From the NCBI RefSeq assembly GCF_027580225.2, contig NC_073354.2:6672001-6736000 (forward strand): a stretch of 64,000 nt of DNA. The letters are read 5' to 3'. The notes beneath the pieces were generated by a model, which saw only the letters and a program-made list of their open reading frames with translations, made no database searches and was not told the DNA's origin. Each line of letters opens with the position of its first letter. Position 1 is the stretch's first letter. Made by a program: the position numbers and the translations under genes. The stretch comes from Misgurnus anguillicaudatus. Lineage: Eukaryota > Chordata > Actinopteri > Cypriniformes > Cobitidae. Below, in pieces: positions 1 to 11,760 of the stretch.

Positions 1-2
1 AA

Positions 3-387
3 GGGCTAGATTTACTAACAGCTTGCGCAAGTGCAAACGCCTCTTCTGCAGTTTCAAAACTCCTGTTGGGATTTGCGAAAGACGTGCAGTGAAAATGCTT
101 TGAAAAGGCATATACGTAGTTATTTTTGTGACTGACCTTATTGCATATGCATTTGTAGGAGTTTCCAATTCTGACGCAAAATTTATTGGAGGTGAGTAAA
201 TGAATTACGAAACGTGATTTACTAAGGTTTGCACTTTTCAGTTTACTGGTAGTCTATTTGCGGCACTATTTAACACCAAAAAGCATCTCTTAAATTGCGT
301 TGGTCATTATTGAAATTTCAGCTTGCGTCAATGCTATTTTGGAATGGCGCTCTTACACTAATTTGCCCCATTTGGTAAATCTGGCCC
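3..387. repeat. TIR element (MITE) at window edge
   Basis: The left end GGGCTAGATTTACTAA is mirrored by TTTGGTAAATCTGGCCC at 371-387. There is no coding capacity. The left flank is cut by the window start, so no target duplication can be read. It is inferred to be a short non-autonomous DNA transposon; the family is not identified. Confidence 0.6.
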
Positions 388-404
388 TGCGTGGTTTTTA
401 AGTC

Positions 405-702
405 TAACTGTGGGTTTACACCAAACGCGAAGCGTGCAATCGCATCGCGTTGCTCACTCTAGATTACTCACGGGATTTAACTTTGTGTCATGCGAATTTT
501 TCGCTCAAGTTGAATATTTTCAACGTGGGCAAAGACGTGTTTAAGGCGAATAGCGCGTGTTTTCAATGCAAACGCGCTTGCCATATCGCGTCATTCGCAT
601 CGCCCTACGTGAGGACGTGTCTGATCGCGTCTTTGCATTGACTTTGTATGTAACCTACTCGCGCAAATCGTTGAACTCGCATCTGGTGTAAACCCACAGT
701 TA
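405..702. repeat. TIR element, 'TAACTGTGGGTTTACACCA' family, copy 1
   Basis: The 19-bp end TAACTGTGGGTTTACACCA is matched by its exact inverse at the right end. GTC flanks both sides (402-404 and 703-705), which may be a 3-bp duplication or chance. The interior is CpG-rich, with repeated GCGAATAGCGCG-like words. Related copies lie at 5614-5882 and 8701-8853, and a distant one at 60701-61080. The 63-codon ORF inside is not conserved between copies and is not a gene. Confidence 0.75.
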
Positions 703-1125
703 GTCTATACAATATCCGTTGTGTTAGGAACAAGCTAACAATTTACTTATTAACTGAAATTCTTCAACATCCACAACTCGATTAAATTAAAATCATTTAT
801 TTGCTTGTATTCAGCTACAAATCAGCACACGCCATAGCAGATGGCGAAGAACAATATTTGAGAGCTTGAATTATTATTTAAAAATGTTTGTGTGTGTGAT
901 GTAGCCACGTTTAAAAAAACTTAAAAATGTAACATTTTGAAGCTTGACAGCCAGGTGGCGCTCTACATTTTCATTGTATAGAAAACTGCAATTAAGCTGG
1001 CATGCATTTAACGTCGTTTTTTTTTTATTTGTTTCTTTGTTTTCATTTAATGCCTAGTTTGTTTCAAAGTTTTGAATGATATGAGGGTGAGTAGATAAAA
1101 TCTCAGTTTACCGATCGATCTCTGT
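703..1125. other. Intergenic, nothing recognised
   Basis: AT-rich sequence with T-runs near 1018-1030. I see no exon, RNA gene or bounded repeat. Confidence 0.5.
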
Positions 1126-1353
1126 CCGTTTCTCAAACGAAAGGCTGCATCCTCCAGAGGTCGCATATGCAGGTTGCATACGTCATCAAGCCTGGTTTAT
1201 TCAGTTAACTGGGCATTACATTCGCAAGTCATAAGCATATTACAACCATTTACGATTAACTAAGTAAAATAGTAAACTTGTTAATATTCTGAAATAACGT
1301 CTTTATGGTGTATTTATCCTACAAATGCGACCTCCGAAGGATTCGAGAAACGG
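1126..1353. repeat. Short TIR element
   Basis: CCGTTTCTCAAACGAAAGG at the left is mirrored by GATTCGAGAAACGG at the right. A second pair follows inside: AGAGGTCGCAT on the left and ATGCGACCTC on the right. Non-coding and about 230 bp. Confidence 0.6.
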
Positions 1354-2370
1354 CCTGTCCTCACCTGTGGTCAGGAGCTTTTGTAAGTGGACTAAAATTA
1401 GCTTTTTCGCAGATTGCCTGGGCTAAGGGTGTAAAGCTCGTACATCCAGAAGAAGCTTGGAATTTGAAAGGAGTCAGATGATCAGCATCTGGTCAGAATG
1501 CCTTCTTAATGCGTTTTTGTGAAGGTGCCAGATAAGAAGGACAATGTTGATAAGTAGTGTAGTGTAACAGTTTAGTGGCTCAGTATTGCTGTTGTGATTA
1601 TACAGAATCTTAAAAGAAACATTTATTTTTTCGGTATGTACCACGCATACAGAGAATCAAAAAGAGCTTTCCAATTGGTCCAGTACATAGTTCAAGAGCG
1701 AGATGGAAAGGTTTTGATGTTCTTTGCAGACATCAGTGTGTACATTCTCCTACTGTAACTGCTGCTAAATACATACAAGTACAGTTGTCATCTTGCACAT
1801 TTTATATAAATAGCTAATAGATGAAATAATATATTACAGCCCTCACGACAGGTGTCGTTCTCCTTGATGTGTTGGGTACCTGAACCATTTCGACTTTTGA
1901 AAATGATTCCTATTTAAAGGCATGTAGTGTACCAAGATTCTTCATCCCCGTGTTTTTCCAAATCTGTGACTTTTTTTCCTCTGCAGAACACAAAATGGGA
2001 AAATTTTAAGAATATCCTGGCCCTTTTTTAATTAAATAAGTAAATATGGACTGGGGCTGTCACTTCCCAAAAGCATCATAAAAGTATCATGAAGGTGGAC
2101 CATCATATATTTGCAATGTTATACAGTGAGTCTTACAGCAGCTTTGTGTGAGAAATAGACTGAAGTTGAATCATTTGGATCATTAAATTAGGAGTCTAAC
2201 GTATCCATAATGAAGGTCTGGATTTGTTAAGGTCAGATTTTGTGTGTTTTACATTTGCTAAGTGTGATCGGATTTAAGTCCTATTTGGGCTGACAGTGTG
2301 ATCAGGGTCTGGTTTAATAGTCTCAGCCTTGGAACCATGGGCCGAATCTCTGATGCATACGGCACACTTA
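1354..2370. other. Intergenic, nothing recognised
   Basis: No open frame of note and no bounded repeat. I see no supported function. Confidence 0.45.
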
Positions 2371-2545
2371 TGGGGCGTCAATACACTTTTGATTCCATTG
2401 ACTTGATTTCATAGGCATGCAAATGCATCAGACCATAAAGCAAGCTTGCAAGCTTCTGACCTGCGAATGTGACCAGTAGAAAACCAGTCCGTCGTGGCGT
2501 GACCTTTCTCTCTACTGAAAAGCAAAGATGGACGAAGATGGTGTG
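2371..2545 (-). repeat. Partial inverted copy of the 2715-3277 element
   Basis: It begins GGGGCGTCA and then carries, in reverse order and orientation, the same blocks found at 3100-3277: the segment around CATTTGCATGCATGTGAG and the segment around TCCATCTTTGCTTTTCAGT. It is therefore a truncated relative of the neighbouring element in opposite orientation. Confidence 0.55.
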
Positions 2546-2714
2546 CAACCAGTAAATCATTTAACAACTAAATATTTATTTTAGATTACACTAATTGCTT
2601 CAAGCTAAACTTTTGGACGTATTTTAAAGACTTTATGCCGTGAACCTTGCTTACTAAGTTCGGCATTTATTCGATCTGAGTATTGTCACTGATGTAACCA
2701 TGACAGGTTTCTTA

Positions 2715-3277
2715 GGGGCGGTTCACATTTCGCGTCTAAATCTGCGCAGAAAACGCGACCGTCTGTTGGTTCTTGTCACATGACCTGTGGTGCGCTTGTG
2801 ACATTCTAGAAAGTTTAAATGTTTTTAACGCGGTGCGGATGCTCCTGGAAAAACCACGTTGCCTCCATTATGACCATGCATACAGCACGCCTACATTTCA
2901 AAAAATGAACTTGAGCGTGCAAAAGATGCGGAATGTGAATCGCCCTTTTCACGAGCACAGACGTCTCCCGGAAATCATGTATAAATTCAACCAATCAGAG
3001 GGTGACTTTGAATCTGCTAAAGTGTTTCCAGTTAAAGTGGCGGTCATGCTAGACTTTGAGCGTGCAAATATTTTTCATACGTTGCTGCGAATATGGGCAG
3101 GGAGTGCATCGTCCATCTTTGCTTTTCAGTGGAGAGAGGGGTCGCGCCATGGCGGACTGGTTTTCTGTTGGTCGCGTTCGCGGGTCGGAGGCTTGCAGGC
3201 TTGCGTTTGCGGTCTGACGCATTTGCATGCATGTGAGTGGAACTCAATGGAACCAAAGGTGTGGGTGTGACCGCCCC
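2715..3277. repeat. TIR element, ends GGGGCGGTTCACA / TGTGACCGCCCC
   Basis: The ends GGGGCGGTTCACA and TGTGACCGCCCC are inverted copies. The interior is GC-rich for this region. The 165-codon plus-strand ORF inside has no recognisable domain and overlaps an ORF on the other strand, as expected of a CpG-rich element rather than a gene. No clean target duplication is visible. Confidence 0.65.
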
Positions 3278-4058
3278 ATGGGTGTGCCGTGTGCGTCGGA
3301 CGTTCGGTCCATGGTCCCGAGGCTGAGACTGTTCGATTGGACCTTGTTCGCGCTGTCGGTCCAGGTGGGATTTTCAGATTTGAATTCGATCATATTTAGC
3401 AAGTGTGAATGGCAAGAAAACACATAAAATCAGATTTTTACCAGTCCATTTCAAGCTACATTCATATGAAGTTTATGTTCTTAGATTAGCTAAAGTGTAA
3501 GCACGTCAGACGTGGTTGCATCAGATGCAAGGTTGTTGTGTTGTTGTGCAGCAGAAAGGAGTAAAAGCACGTATGCTAGCACCCTATGTTTCTGCTTCTT
3601 TAGACGCAGTAGTGCAGAACCGCAGCTATACATTTACATAATGTAAGACAACATTTAAGCGTTTAAATTCATGCAGCACTGCGCAGACATAGAGTCAAAT
3701 GACATCAAAGTAATGTGAGATTGATTCGAAAGCACTTCGCTTTGCACAGCGGCGCCCAGCACATTTATTTCAAGCACTTCCATGCCAAATGTCATTGCTA
3801 CAGAAACCAATGCAGCTATTCTGGAAAATGGATAAACGCTATAGACGTTTCAGCAGTAGCAACATAAACAAAAGGCTTTCGTTGAACAAACGTAACTTCT
3901 AGTAAACTCCGCAAACAATCAATAACAGTCAATAAGAGTCCTTTTGGAGTAGTTTAATTCTGATCACAAGCAAAATAAGATTACCTTCAAATCATAGCTA
4001 AAACGTATCAAAAACTACACTGAGCTAAAGTTACTGTGTGAAATGTGTACAATATAAT
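3278..4058. other. Intergenic, nothing recognised
   Basis: No exon-like segment or bounded repeat that I can support. Confidence 0.45.
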
Positions 4059-4520
4059 TAGGGATGTAACGATTCAATCACGATTCAATCACGGTCCTCA
4101 TTAAAAATGCCTGTCTGAAATCGATTCTGAATCGCAAGTCTGCGATTCTTTGTTTTATGCACAGCTTGTGGCTGTATTACGGCATTTGGTCAGTAGGAAG
4201 TCCTTATCAATCTAAAATCATTATGAGTCAGAGTCGTTTATAACGTGCATTTAAAAAAGCAACACTCGTTAAACAAAATCATTCAAAATATTCTTTATTA
4301 TCATGAAAATACCTGAAACAATCTGAAGAACAGCGTATAAATATTCATGTGTAGACATTTCCTGGAATAGCGTTTGTAATGCTACTTCTTGTGTGGCACA
4401 AAGGGAGTTTCTGCACGGGAGCGCCCTCTGGCGTTCGGATGTGCCAAGATTTCACCGTAATTCATTCAAATTCATTCATTGAGAAAACGCGCATTTGCAC
4501 GATGAATCGTTACACCCCTA
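4059..4520. mobile_element. hAT-like MITE with perfect 8-bp target duplication
   Basis: The termini TAGGGATGTAACGATTCA and TGAATCGTTACACCCCTA are inverted repeats with one mismatch. The element is flanked by identical 8-bp AATATAAT at 4051-4058 and 4521-4528. An 8-bp duplication is characteristic of hAT transposases. The 462-bp interior encodes no transposase, so the copy is non-autonomous. Confidence 0.8.
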
Positions 4521-4903
4521 AATATAATGTATGCAGTCTTAACTACAGATCGGCTGCCAAACCTCTCTTCACAAAGCGATGATCCATGTTCGCCGTCTCC
4601 CCTTGTCGTTAGGAAACCAAAACATTTGTTATTTTTGATGAGATATTTGTTCCAGAGTTCAGTTTAGACACTAGCCAGATCATTAAACAAACAGAGACCG
4701 GAAGTTAAGTTACGTCCTGATGCGTAACCGCGACAACACGCATGTCCTATGAAACTGTCTATAGGACACAAATCGGATCTAAACAGTTGTGATACACAGT
4801 GTGGATAGTCAGTCATTTAAATCGGATATGCACTAAATTCAGATTTAAACTGACAGTGTGAAGACTCTGCAGTCTTGGTTCAGTTTTTTTCATCGACACA
4901 TTT

Positions 4904-5611
4904 AGGGGCTAATCACACCGAACGCGTTTTAAACGCTTGGAAACGCAAAGCGCGATGCACTGCCTTTTTTTTAAAAACACGGCTTTTTATATTGCTAGGC
5001 AACCACCGAGTCAACTGTCCTGTCAATCAAATATTGAAACATGAGTGCTTTTTTGCTGTGCACTGTCATATTAGCAGAAACTTTAAAAAGAGGGGGCTTG
5101 CTTAGACCTTGTTCGAGGGTGAGAGGGGCACAAACACACAGGCGAGAGTGAGCGAGTGGAGTCCAGTGGCCGGTTGCATAAACATAGCCGTGACGTTAAG
5201 CCTGTGTCTTAAGTATGATTCTGACTAACTAGCAATGAGTTAGGGCTAATCAGTCTTATTATTTGGATTTAAATTAGACCAATCTACCTTTCTATGTAAC
5301 ATACTTAAAACAGTTATGATCAGTCTTGAAGAAAAAAATTCATGACTAACTTTTAAAGCTAGTCTTAAAGTTTTATGCAACCGGGGCCTGGTCTTCAAAG
5401 CAACTGTAAACTTCCCTCACCACAATGAAGGCCCGCCTCTCCCCTCATTCGATTGGACAATGAAAAGACGCGAATGACGTCACCGCGTGTTGCGACCGGC
5501 GGCAAAAACCACAAGGTGTTCGGCGCGCATAAACAGTGCGCATACGCTCCCTGCCCATAGAATATCAGCCGCCTGCAACTGCCATAAATGCGTTTGGTGT
5601 GATTTGCCCCT
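4904..5611. mobile_element. TIR element interrupted by a second element
   Basis: The left end AGGGGCTAATCACACCGAAC is mirrored by GTTTGGTGTGATTTGCCCCT at 5592-5611. The interior has CpG-rich sequence. It carries the 5168-5388 element as a later insertion. Non-coding. Confidence 0.65.
5168..5388. mobile_element. Short TIR element nested in 4904-5611
   Basis: GGCCGGTTGCATAAA at the left is mirrored by TTTATGCAACCGGGGCC at the right. Inside are pairs such as GACTAACT and AGTTAGTC. At 221 bp it is typical of a foldback MITE, younger than its host element. Confidence 0.65.
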
Positions 5612-5613
5612 TA

Positions 5614-5882
5614 TGCTACGTACACACCAAAAGCGGGGCATCGCGTTACTCGCTCTAGAGCAGAATTTAACTTTGTGTCGTGCAAATTTTTCGCTCGAGT
5701 TAATTATTTTCAACTTGGGCGAAGATGCGTTTGAGGTGAATAGCGCGTGTTTTCGCAGCAAACGCACCGCCCATATCACGTCATTCACATCGCCCCACGC
5801 GAGGACTTATTGGGTCTTTGCATTGACTTTGTATCTACTCACGCAAATCGTTGAACTCGCGTCTGGTGTGAACCCACAGTTA
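5614..5882. repeat. TAACTGTGGG family, copy 2
   Basis: It matches 405-702 through most of its length, including the GCGAATAGCGCGTGTTTTCG block and the right end GTGAACCCACAGTTA. The left end has degenerated to TACACACCAAAAGCG. It abuts the right end of the 4904-5611 element. Confidence 0.65.
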
Positions 5883-7246
5883 GGCTGCATTTACACTGCA
5901 TGTTTGAAGTGATTCAGTACCATTTTTCCTCTTATTTGGCACGGATCGGATATGACCAATGACCCGGTAAGCAGGAACAAACGAGATTCCGAAATTCTCA
6001 TTCATATGTGGAAATAAATCAGATGTGAATTAAATACATGCATTCACGTCCGCAATCTAAGCAAACAAATCGAATATTTAAGCTGTTCTGGGTCAGTATG
6101 TCTCTCTTAAATTGTTTTGCCAAGTGTTTTGAGTCACTTTAAAAAAATTATGTAAGCGGGCCGTCATCAAATTGCATATAGTCAACAAATCGGAATTGAG
6201 CATCTGCAGTTTAAATCCAACCTAAGACGCAATGAGGCTGTCAATTTATTAATAAAACACGATTGGAATAATTTGGAATATAACCAATTCAGCACAGGTT
6301 ATACATGTTTCTTGAAACCTTTATGGTGCTTTTTCGTTGTTTTGACAGCCCACATCTTTGTTCAGTAAGTAAATAGTGACAGACTTTATTAAGTAAACTG
6401 TCCCTTAATGAATACATTAACTGGGTCACTTTTCTCATACGCAAACTTCCAGCCCTGTTTTAAGATATTGTCATGGATTATTGTGTACAGGTAGTTCTGA
6501 AAAGTTGTGGCATAGATGTATCGCTGCTTGTGTAATTGTAAATAATTCGAGACATTTCAGAAATGGAGTGCCATCATTTGACACATGCCATGTGTCTGTC
6601 GTGTTTTTTATTTGAGTAGAGATCTAGCAGATTTCAGTGATTTATAAAAGGTGGAAACATCCATAGGTGCCTTATAATCAGTGTTGGAGATTTAAAAGGA
6701 TTTGCATGACATTTGAGGACTGGCGAAACCCTGCTGTATTTTTTATGTGATGATTTGGGCCATTCCATGCATTGTAAATCATTTAAGAGCCCAGAGGTGT
6801 TATAATGATGCATGATCTGTGGATCATTTACCAGCAGATGATATTTGAATGATGTTGTATGGATTTTCGTGTAGGGTGATATTTTCATTACTTGCAAATT
6901 TAGGTTCTGTGTTTGAGCAGGACTGTGTGATAGTGATGTGTTCAGTATAAATATTGGGAAATTATTGATTCGGCAATGCGTATGGAGGTCGGGCTGTAGC
7001 TAAGGATTCTCGTTTATTTAACTGTACAGTATAATGCTCTGCCCTACTTCAAAAATAAAAAATAAAAAATCAGGAAATTGTTGTGGGCCTTACAGGAATC
7101 CTTCCCAGCTTTCACCTTGATAGCTACAGCCATATGTGGAGGTCTAAAGGTTAATTCACATTGCCCGCCCGACAAACTCATTCACCATGTTGGTTTTGTT
7201 GGATGAGATTGGTACCCCTGATGGTGATTGTTGCCATTAGCCAAAT
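5883..7246. other. Intergenic, nothing recognised
   Basis: Low-complexity AAATAAAAAAT runs occur near 7050-7070. The 87-codon minus-strand ORF at 6634-6897 has no recognisable features. Confidence 0.4.
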
Positions 7247-7453
7247 ATCAAAATTACCCCATGATTTACTCACCCTCAAGCAATCCGAGATACACATGTC
7301 CATCATCTTTTGTACGAGCACATTTGGGGTTGTTTTGGTGAAGGTTCTTGCTTTTCCAGGCTTATAGCGGGAGAAAGGATGGATCAGCTTCTGACTTTGG
7401 GGCCCCAAGGGGTGCATCCATCCTTCCAACCTGATCTAGCGAATTTCTGTGTT

Positions 7454-7900
7454 GTGGTCACTGAATATTTTGCTCATTTGTTCGTGTCGTTGTCGCGGAT
7501 TTTTGCATTTTTCCGTGTCCGTGCCACGGACTTTCTTTTCTGTGTCAGTTTCATGTGTTGGCTACTCAATTGTTTTTCTTATTATTGTCGTGTGGGGTTA
7601 GAACGACTTTCTGTAACATAAAATGACATCCTAACCCAACTCTAACCCTAACGTCATGCAACAATTGTTTAAAAATCTGGAAAAAAATAGTGCAAACCAA
7701 CAGTTTAGTGACATCCTAACCCAAACCCCAAATCTAACCCCAAACCCACACGACAATGGTTTAAAAATTGGAAAAAAAGTTGAATAACTAATACGTGAAA
7801 CTGATACGGAAAAGAAAGTCTGTTGTTCGAGCACGGAGGGGTGCGGAGATCCGTGACGGTGACACGGATGAATGAGCGAAGTGTTCCGTTACTGTACCAC
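7454..7900. mobile_element. Foldback element nested in 7247-8700
   Basis: Arms of about 100 bp: GTGGTCACTGAATATT on the left pairs imperfectly with the inverse of the right end around ACTGTACCAC, and CGTGTC/GACACG words pair across the loop. The centre (TCTAACCC-type words, then AAAGTTGAATAACTAATACG) resembles the centres of 33886-34386 and 41918-42440, so it looks like a distant relative of that family. Confidence 0.55.
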
Positions 7901-8210
7901 GGAGCTTTGTGAGATCATGTTAATCCTTCACAAAAGTAATCCACATGGCTTACTATGCTAAAACTCTTGCGTGAATCTCGTGAATCCAAAATTGGCCCCG
8001 TTTCCAAAGCTAGTTATTTATTAAGTTTAAAATCTGGAATTATTTACAAGATCGCATCGATTACCTGCTGAAGATCTTTATTAATCCCTTCGAGCCGTGT
8101 GGGTTATCTCTGTGAGGGATAGATGTACTTTTTTGGGCTTCAGAGTCGGAGGTTGTTCCTTGATCCCCGTTTTCCCGTTGTGGGCTTGGAGGGGCAGGGA
8201 CATTTACTAA

Positions 8211-8648
8211 GGCTGCGTCCGAAAACTCTAAATTGCTGCCTTCTGAGGCAGCTTTCCATGGCAGCAAGGCATCAAGGCATGTCCGAATTCAATGTTTGGT
8301 TTACTTCCTGTCTCCTGAGATACCTATGCGTGGACGTACATTAAGAATGTGATTGGTCGAGTCCGGTTGAGTTTGAAAAAATAAAATGGCGGCCAAGGAC
8401 GCGACTGGACCACCAATTTAGTGTAAATAAAGGTATATTTTCACTTTTTACACCTTTTAATTGCATTTCTAGCGAGAAATTAGTATTGTAGTTTTCAAAT
8501 ATGTGATTAGTTATCACAAAGGCGCTCTCTGATTAAATTTCAAACACGCTGCCTTAGAAGTGTGTCCGAAAGTCTTTCTCTGAGCTACCTTAATGCCTCA
8601 TGAGGCAGCGAGGCAACGAGTCACTGCCTTGAGTTTTCGGACGCAGCA
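8211..8648. mobile_element. GGCTGCGTCCGAAA family MITE, copy 1
   Basis: GGCTGCGTCCGAAA is mirrored by TTTCGGACGCAGC. A second pair lies just inside: TCTGAGGCAGC and CTCATGAGGCAG. TAA occurs at 8208-8210 and 8649-8651, consistent with a 3-bp duplication. A second copy lies at 14637-15074 with the same interior (ATTGCATTTCTAG and others). Confidence 0.7.
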
Positions 8649-8700
8649 TAAAGTGACCACAAATGTGTTCGTCTAAAAGATGATGGACGTATGTACATGT

Positions 8701-8853
8701 GTTTGAGGCGAATAGCGCATGTTTTCGCGACAATCACGCCACCAAATTTGCATCATTCGCATCGCCCTGTGCGAGTTCCCTTTTATTCGTGTCTATGCAT
8801 TGACTTTGTATGTAATCAAAACGTTGAATTCGCGAACGTTGAATTGGTGTGTA
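8701..8853. repeat. TAACTGTGGG family, truncated copy 3
   Basis: It starts mid-element at GTTTGAGGCGAATAGCGC and runs to GAATTGGTGTGTACGCGCC. Both TIR tips are missing or degraded compared with 405-702. Confidence 0.55.
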
Positions 8854-8894
8854 CGCGCCATTGCACACCACTCATCCGGGTTCTGCGAGTCATT

Positions 8895-9072
8895 TGGGGT
8901 GGTGATTGCACAGTGGATAAGACACACGCCTTTGGTGTGAGAGACACAGGTTCGAATCCACTGTGACACACCATTGTGTCCCTGAGGAAGACACTTAACC
9001 CCTAGTTGCTCCAGAGGTGTGCGACCTCTGACATATATTGCAATTGGATAAAAGCGTCAGCTAAATGAAAGG
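8895..9072 (+). mobile_element. tRNA-derived SINE
   Basis: The head has an A-box-like GTGGATAAGAC and a B box GGTTCGAATCC at 8949-8959. A tRNA-unrelated body follows, then the tail TTGGATAAAAGCGTCAGC and CTAAATG, a 3' tail widely shared by fish SINEs and their partner LINEs. A similar tail alone is present at 9951-9990. The acceptor-stem halves do not pair, so this is not a functional tRNA gene. Confidence 0.75.
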
Positions 9073-10716
9073 AAATTAATTTTAAGTGGCCAATCTAACT
9101 GTTGCCAACTGGTGTCCAATAACTTACTTTAGTGGCATGTCCGAAAGAAAATATGCATCTAGTCAACTGTAATCCCAAAATATACCCTTCATCCAACTTG
9201 TCTCGTAAAAAATAGGCTAAATGTAGATTATTCCTGATATATACTCCTTGTCTCTCATAGCGTATCAAGCAGGGTTAGATTCTTTCACTTGCCATCTTAA
9301 AAGGCACAACCACACAAAGATCTTGTTTGTTAGGGGATCGTGACTTGAAAGCTTCCCACCATTATACAACGTTAAAGTCTGTTGCCGTTTGTCGGGCAGC
9401 ACAAACTAGCCTAAATAAAGTGTTAGATGCAAGTAACGTTAGTTTTGATTTATATCCGTTACGACAGTCTCAAGAGGGCTTGTTCATCTCTACAAAATGA
9501 TAATACGTTGTAAGACACTCTTTGCCAGTGTCTGGCTCACACACTTTACCGGACTTGCCAGAAGGTGCAATAGTGTATAAATACATGGCAGGGGCAAGGT
9601 GTTATTACCTCTTGATGTGTGGTATCAATGGCAGGACACTAACATTGAGTCTCTCTGTGGTCAGTTTGAGGCAAAGAGAGCGATCTGTCCTGCTTTTTTA
9701 CTATGCAGCAGCTCAAGTCTGACTTTTTGAATTCCCGAAGAAACACTTATTCACATAAACTATTACAGAATGATTTACCCATTCATTAAGTAATCCTTTC
9801 GGCAACAAGTGCTCCCACCCTGCTGAAAAGTCAAGCATGATCTTGGAGGCTGGTTTGGTACTATTAGCTATGCTCATTCCTGGCTAAAAGATCGGTCAAC
9901 CTTGATGGTTTACAGATGAAGCTGGTTGATGAAGTCATGCTTTATCAATTGTAAGTCACTTTGGACAAAAGCATCTGCTAAATGAACAAATTTATGGTTA
10001 CGCTAGTTAAACCAGCAATGCGAGTCTTTTAAACAGGGTTGCTACTTGATCGCAAATAAACAGTAAAACAATTTCTTTACTCACCACATGCCCTGACAGT
10101 ATTTCACTTTGAAAACAAAACATTTTTGTGAAATAATATAAAATCTCACTTTAAGTTCTCGGTTTAAGTTGACTGCACTGCAGGGAAGCCCTTTAATAGG
10201 TTTCGCTAGTTTCCGATTCTCATCTTCGAGGGTCAGATCCTCCACGATGCAACGACGGCTATTGTTCTATGAACAATGCTGATCTCTTTACTCAAACTGA
10301 AAATGTGAAACAATGTGTTTAAAATACAGAAACGAGACATTTGAGAGGTTAAAACTGGTGCTTAATTTGTCAAAGAGTTGTGTTGGGTTCATAAAGGCAC
10401 GGGCTGGTTTAACCAGGACAATCAATACATGTATACATACACAAGAACATTATGGTCAGTAGTGTATCCGCTTTCTAAACAGTACCATTTTTCTTTTGCT
10501 TATAATTATAAAATAACCACAAAAATCATTTAACCAATTGTTCCTTACCCCTTCTTCATTTGATATTTTTCATCCTATTCCAGGCTTCTCTGCACAGAAA
10601 ACATGAGTAGTAGTATTGTAGGCAGCTTAGTGAGGTTTCGGCTGTATAGACGTTCAGTACAGACTAATGTTTCGCTGCCTGTTCAGCAATAACCTGAAGG
10701 ATTTCATTAAACAATC
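9073..10716. other. Intergenic, mostly unrecognised
   Basis: The only recognisable item is a SINE tail at 9951-9990 (ACTTTGGACAAAAGCATC then TGCTAAATG). A splice-acceptor-like TTTTTCATCCTATTCCAG lies near 10566-10584, followed by a 29-codon frame starting at an ATG near 10602. Nothing is assignable. Confidence 0.35.
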
Positions 10717-11022
10717 ATGGAAAATCTTTGCTTTGCTGGTAAACTGTTTGTGAAAATATTGATCGCTTATTCGAACAGATGCTTTGAATACTTCAAAGTC
10801 TTGGAAAGTGCAGTGGATCTCTCCGAGATTCCAGGCAGTTTTCCAATAAGTTTTCCTCTCAAAGGTTTACCTCCGAAAAGAAAGAAAAAAATTGTAGTTT
10901 GGTCTCATGATTTATTTGTTAAGGGGAGGGATTTTTTTTCACAGACATCTAAAGTTACATGGTTTGAATATGCGAGACCTCTCATAAAGTATGAAATAGG
11001 CTATAACAATGAGGTTTTTTAA
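10717..11022 (+). CDS. Unassigned 101-codon ORF (doubtful)
   Basis: An ATG-to-stop frame of 101 codons, followed immediately by AATAAA overlapping the stop (near 11021), and preceded by an acceptor-like polypyrimidine tract and CAG about 135 bp upstream. The protein has a hydrophobic N-terminal stretch, a basic PPKRKKK patch near residues 52-58 and aromatic residues after it. I do not recognise the family. There is no Kozak-like start context. It could be a terminal exon, a decayed gene or chance; the calls for it rest only on the ORF and the polyadenylation-like signal. Confidence 0.2.
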   Translation: MENLCFAGKLFVKILIAYSNRCFEYFKVLESAVDLSEIPGSFPISFPLKGLPPKRKKKIVVWSHDLFVKGRDFFSQTSKVTWFEYARPLIKYEIGYNNEVF

Positions 11023-11756
11023 ATAAAGGTTTGGCTTCAAACTTGTTTTGAATCACTAAATATATCAATAATGAAGATGAATCTAATGCCAAATATACAT
11101 TATTTATATATATATATATATAAAAAATACATATATTGATAAATGAATAAATGAATATATGCCTAATTTGAATCTTTTGCTCTAACCCATGTTTTAATTT
11201 AAACTTTGTCGAGATTATTTTATAAAGATATGACAGCATGCAGGATCGTAAAAAAATTGAATGTATGATTTGATGTTTCATTGCTGTTAGTTGTTTTGCC
11301 AAAATTTATAAATAGTTTGGTATTTGTACGATTCATTTGCCTTTTTATTTATTATTTATTAAGTCATATTCATATCTCTATAAATATAACTGTTGGTTTT
11401 TTTGGGGGGGCAGATGAGGATTATATGAAAGGTTCCTCCCTCTGCTGTCTTAGTTTTGCTTCAGTATTTTGCCTATTTTCAGATTTGATCAATCTGCCTC
11501 TTTGAATAATTGAATATTAAGTATGATCAATTGTTGTATATAGAACTCCTATTAAACTTTTCTGAAGAAAGCAAAAGTATTTTGTCATTTTGTCACAAGT
11601 TGCCTGGATTTCTTTGTTTTGAAACAATCACCATTTGACAATAAAATGTATTTGTCAAAAAAGTAAATCAAGTAATAGATGAAATCTGGTAATGGCAAAA
11701 TCCAGATTTGAGTTTCTACCATTACCAATTCATTGAGTCCATTGTGTTTATTCTAT
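11023..11756. other. AT-rich intergenic with (TA)n
   Basis: Contains a (TA)9 microsatellite at 11105-11122 and a G-run at 11403-11410. No gene recognised. Confidence 0.5.
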
Positions 11757-11760
11757 TTAA

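Larger units (their letters stand above)
7247..8700. mobile_element. Long-TIR element carrying two nested elements
   Basis: The left arm (around 7288-7330, including GTCCATCATCTTTT) is mirrored by the right arm (8657-8700, including AAAAGATGATGGAC). Between the arms are the element's own sequence (7330-7450, 7905-8205) and two other TIR elements (7454-7900, 8211-8648). The right tip is cut off by the repeat starting at 8701. No transposase is visible. Confidence 0.6.

Noticed and set aside
2773..3270. 165-codon ORF as a gene
   Set aside because: It lies within a CpG-rich TIR element, has no recognisable domain and a competing ORF on the other strand, and the inverted partial copy at 2371-2545 is not open.
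8895..8972. tRNA gene with A and B boxes
   Set aside because: It continues into a SINE body and tail, and no acceptor stem pairs.
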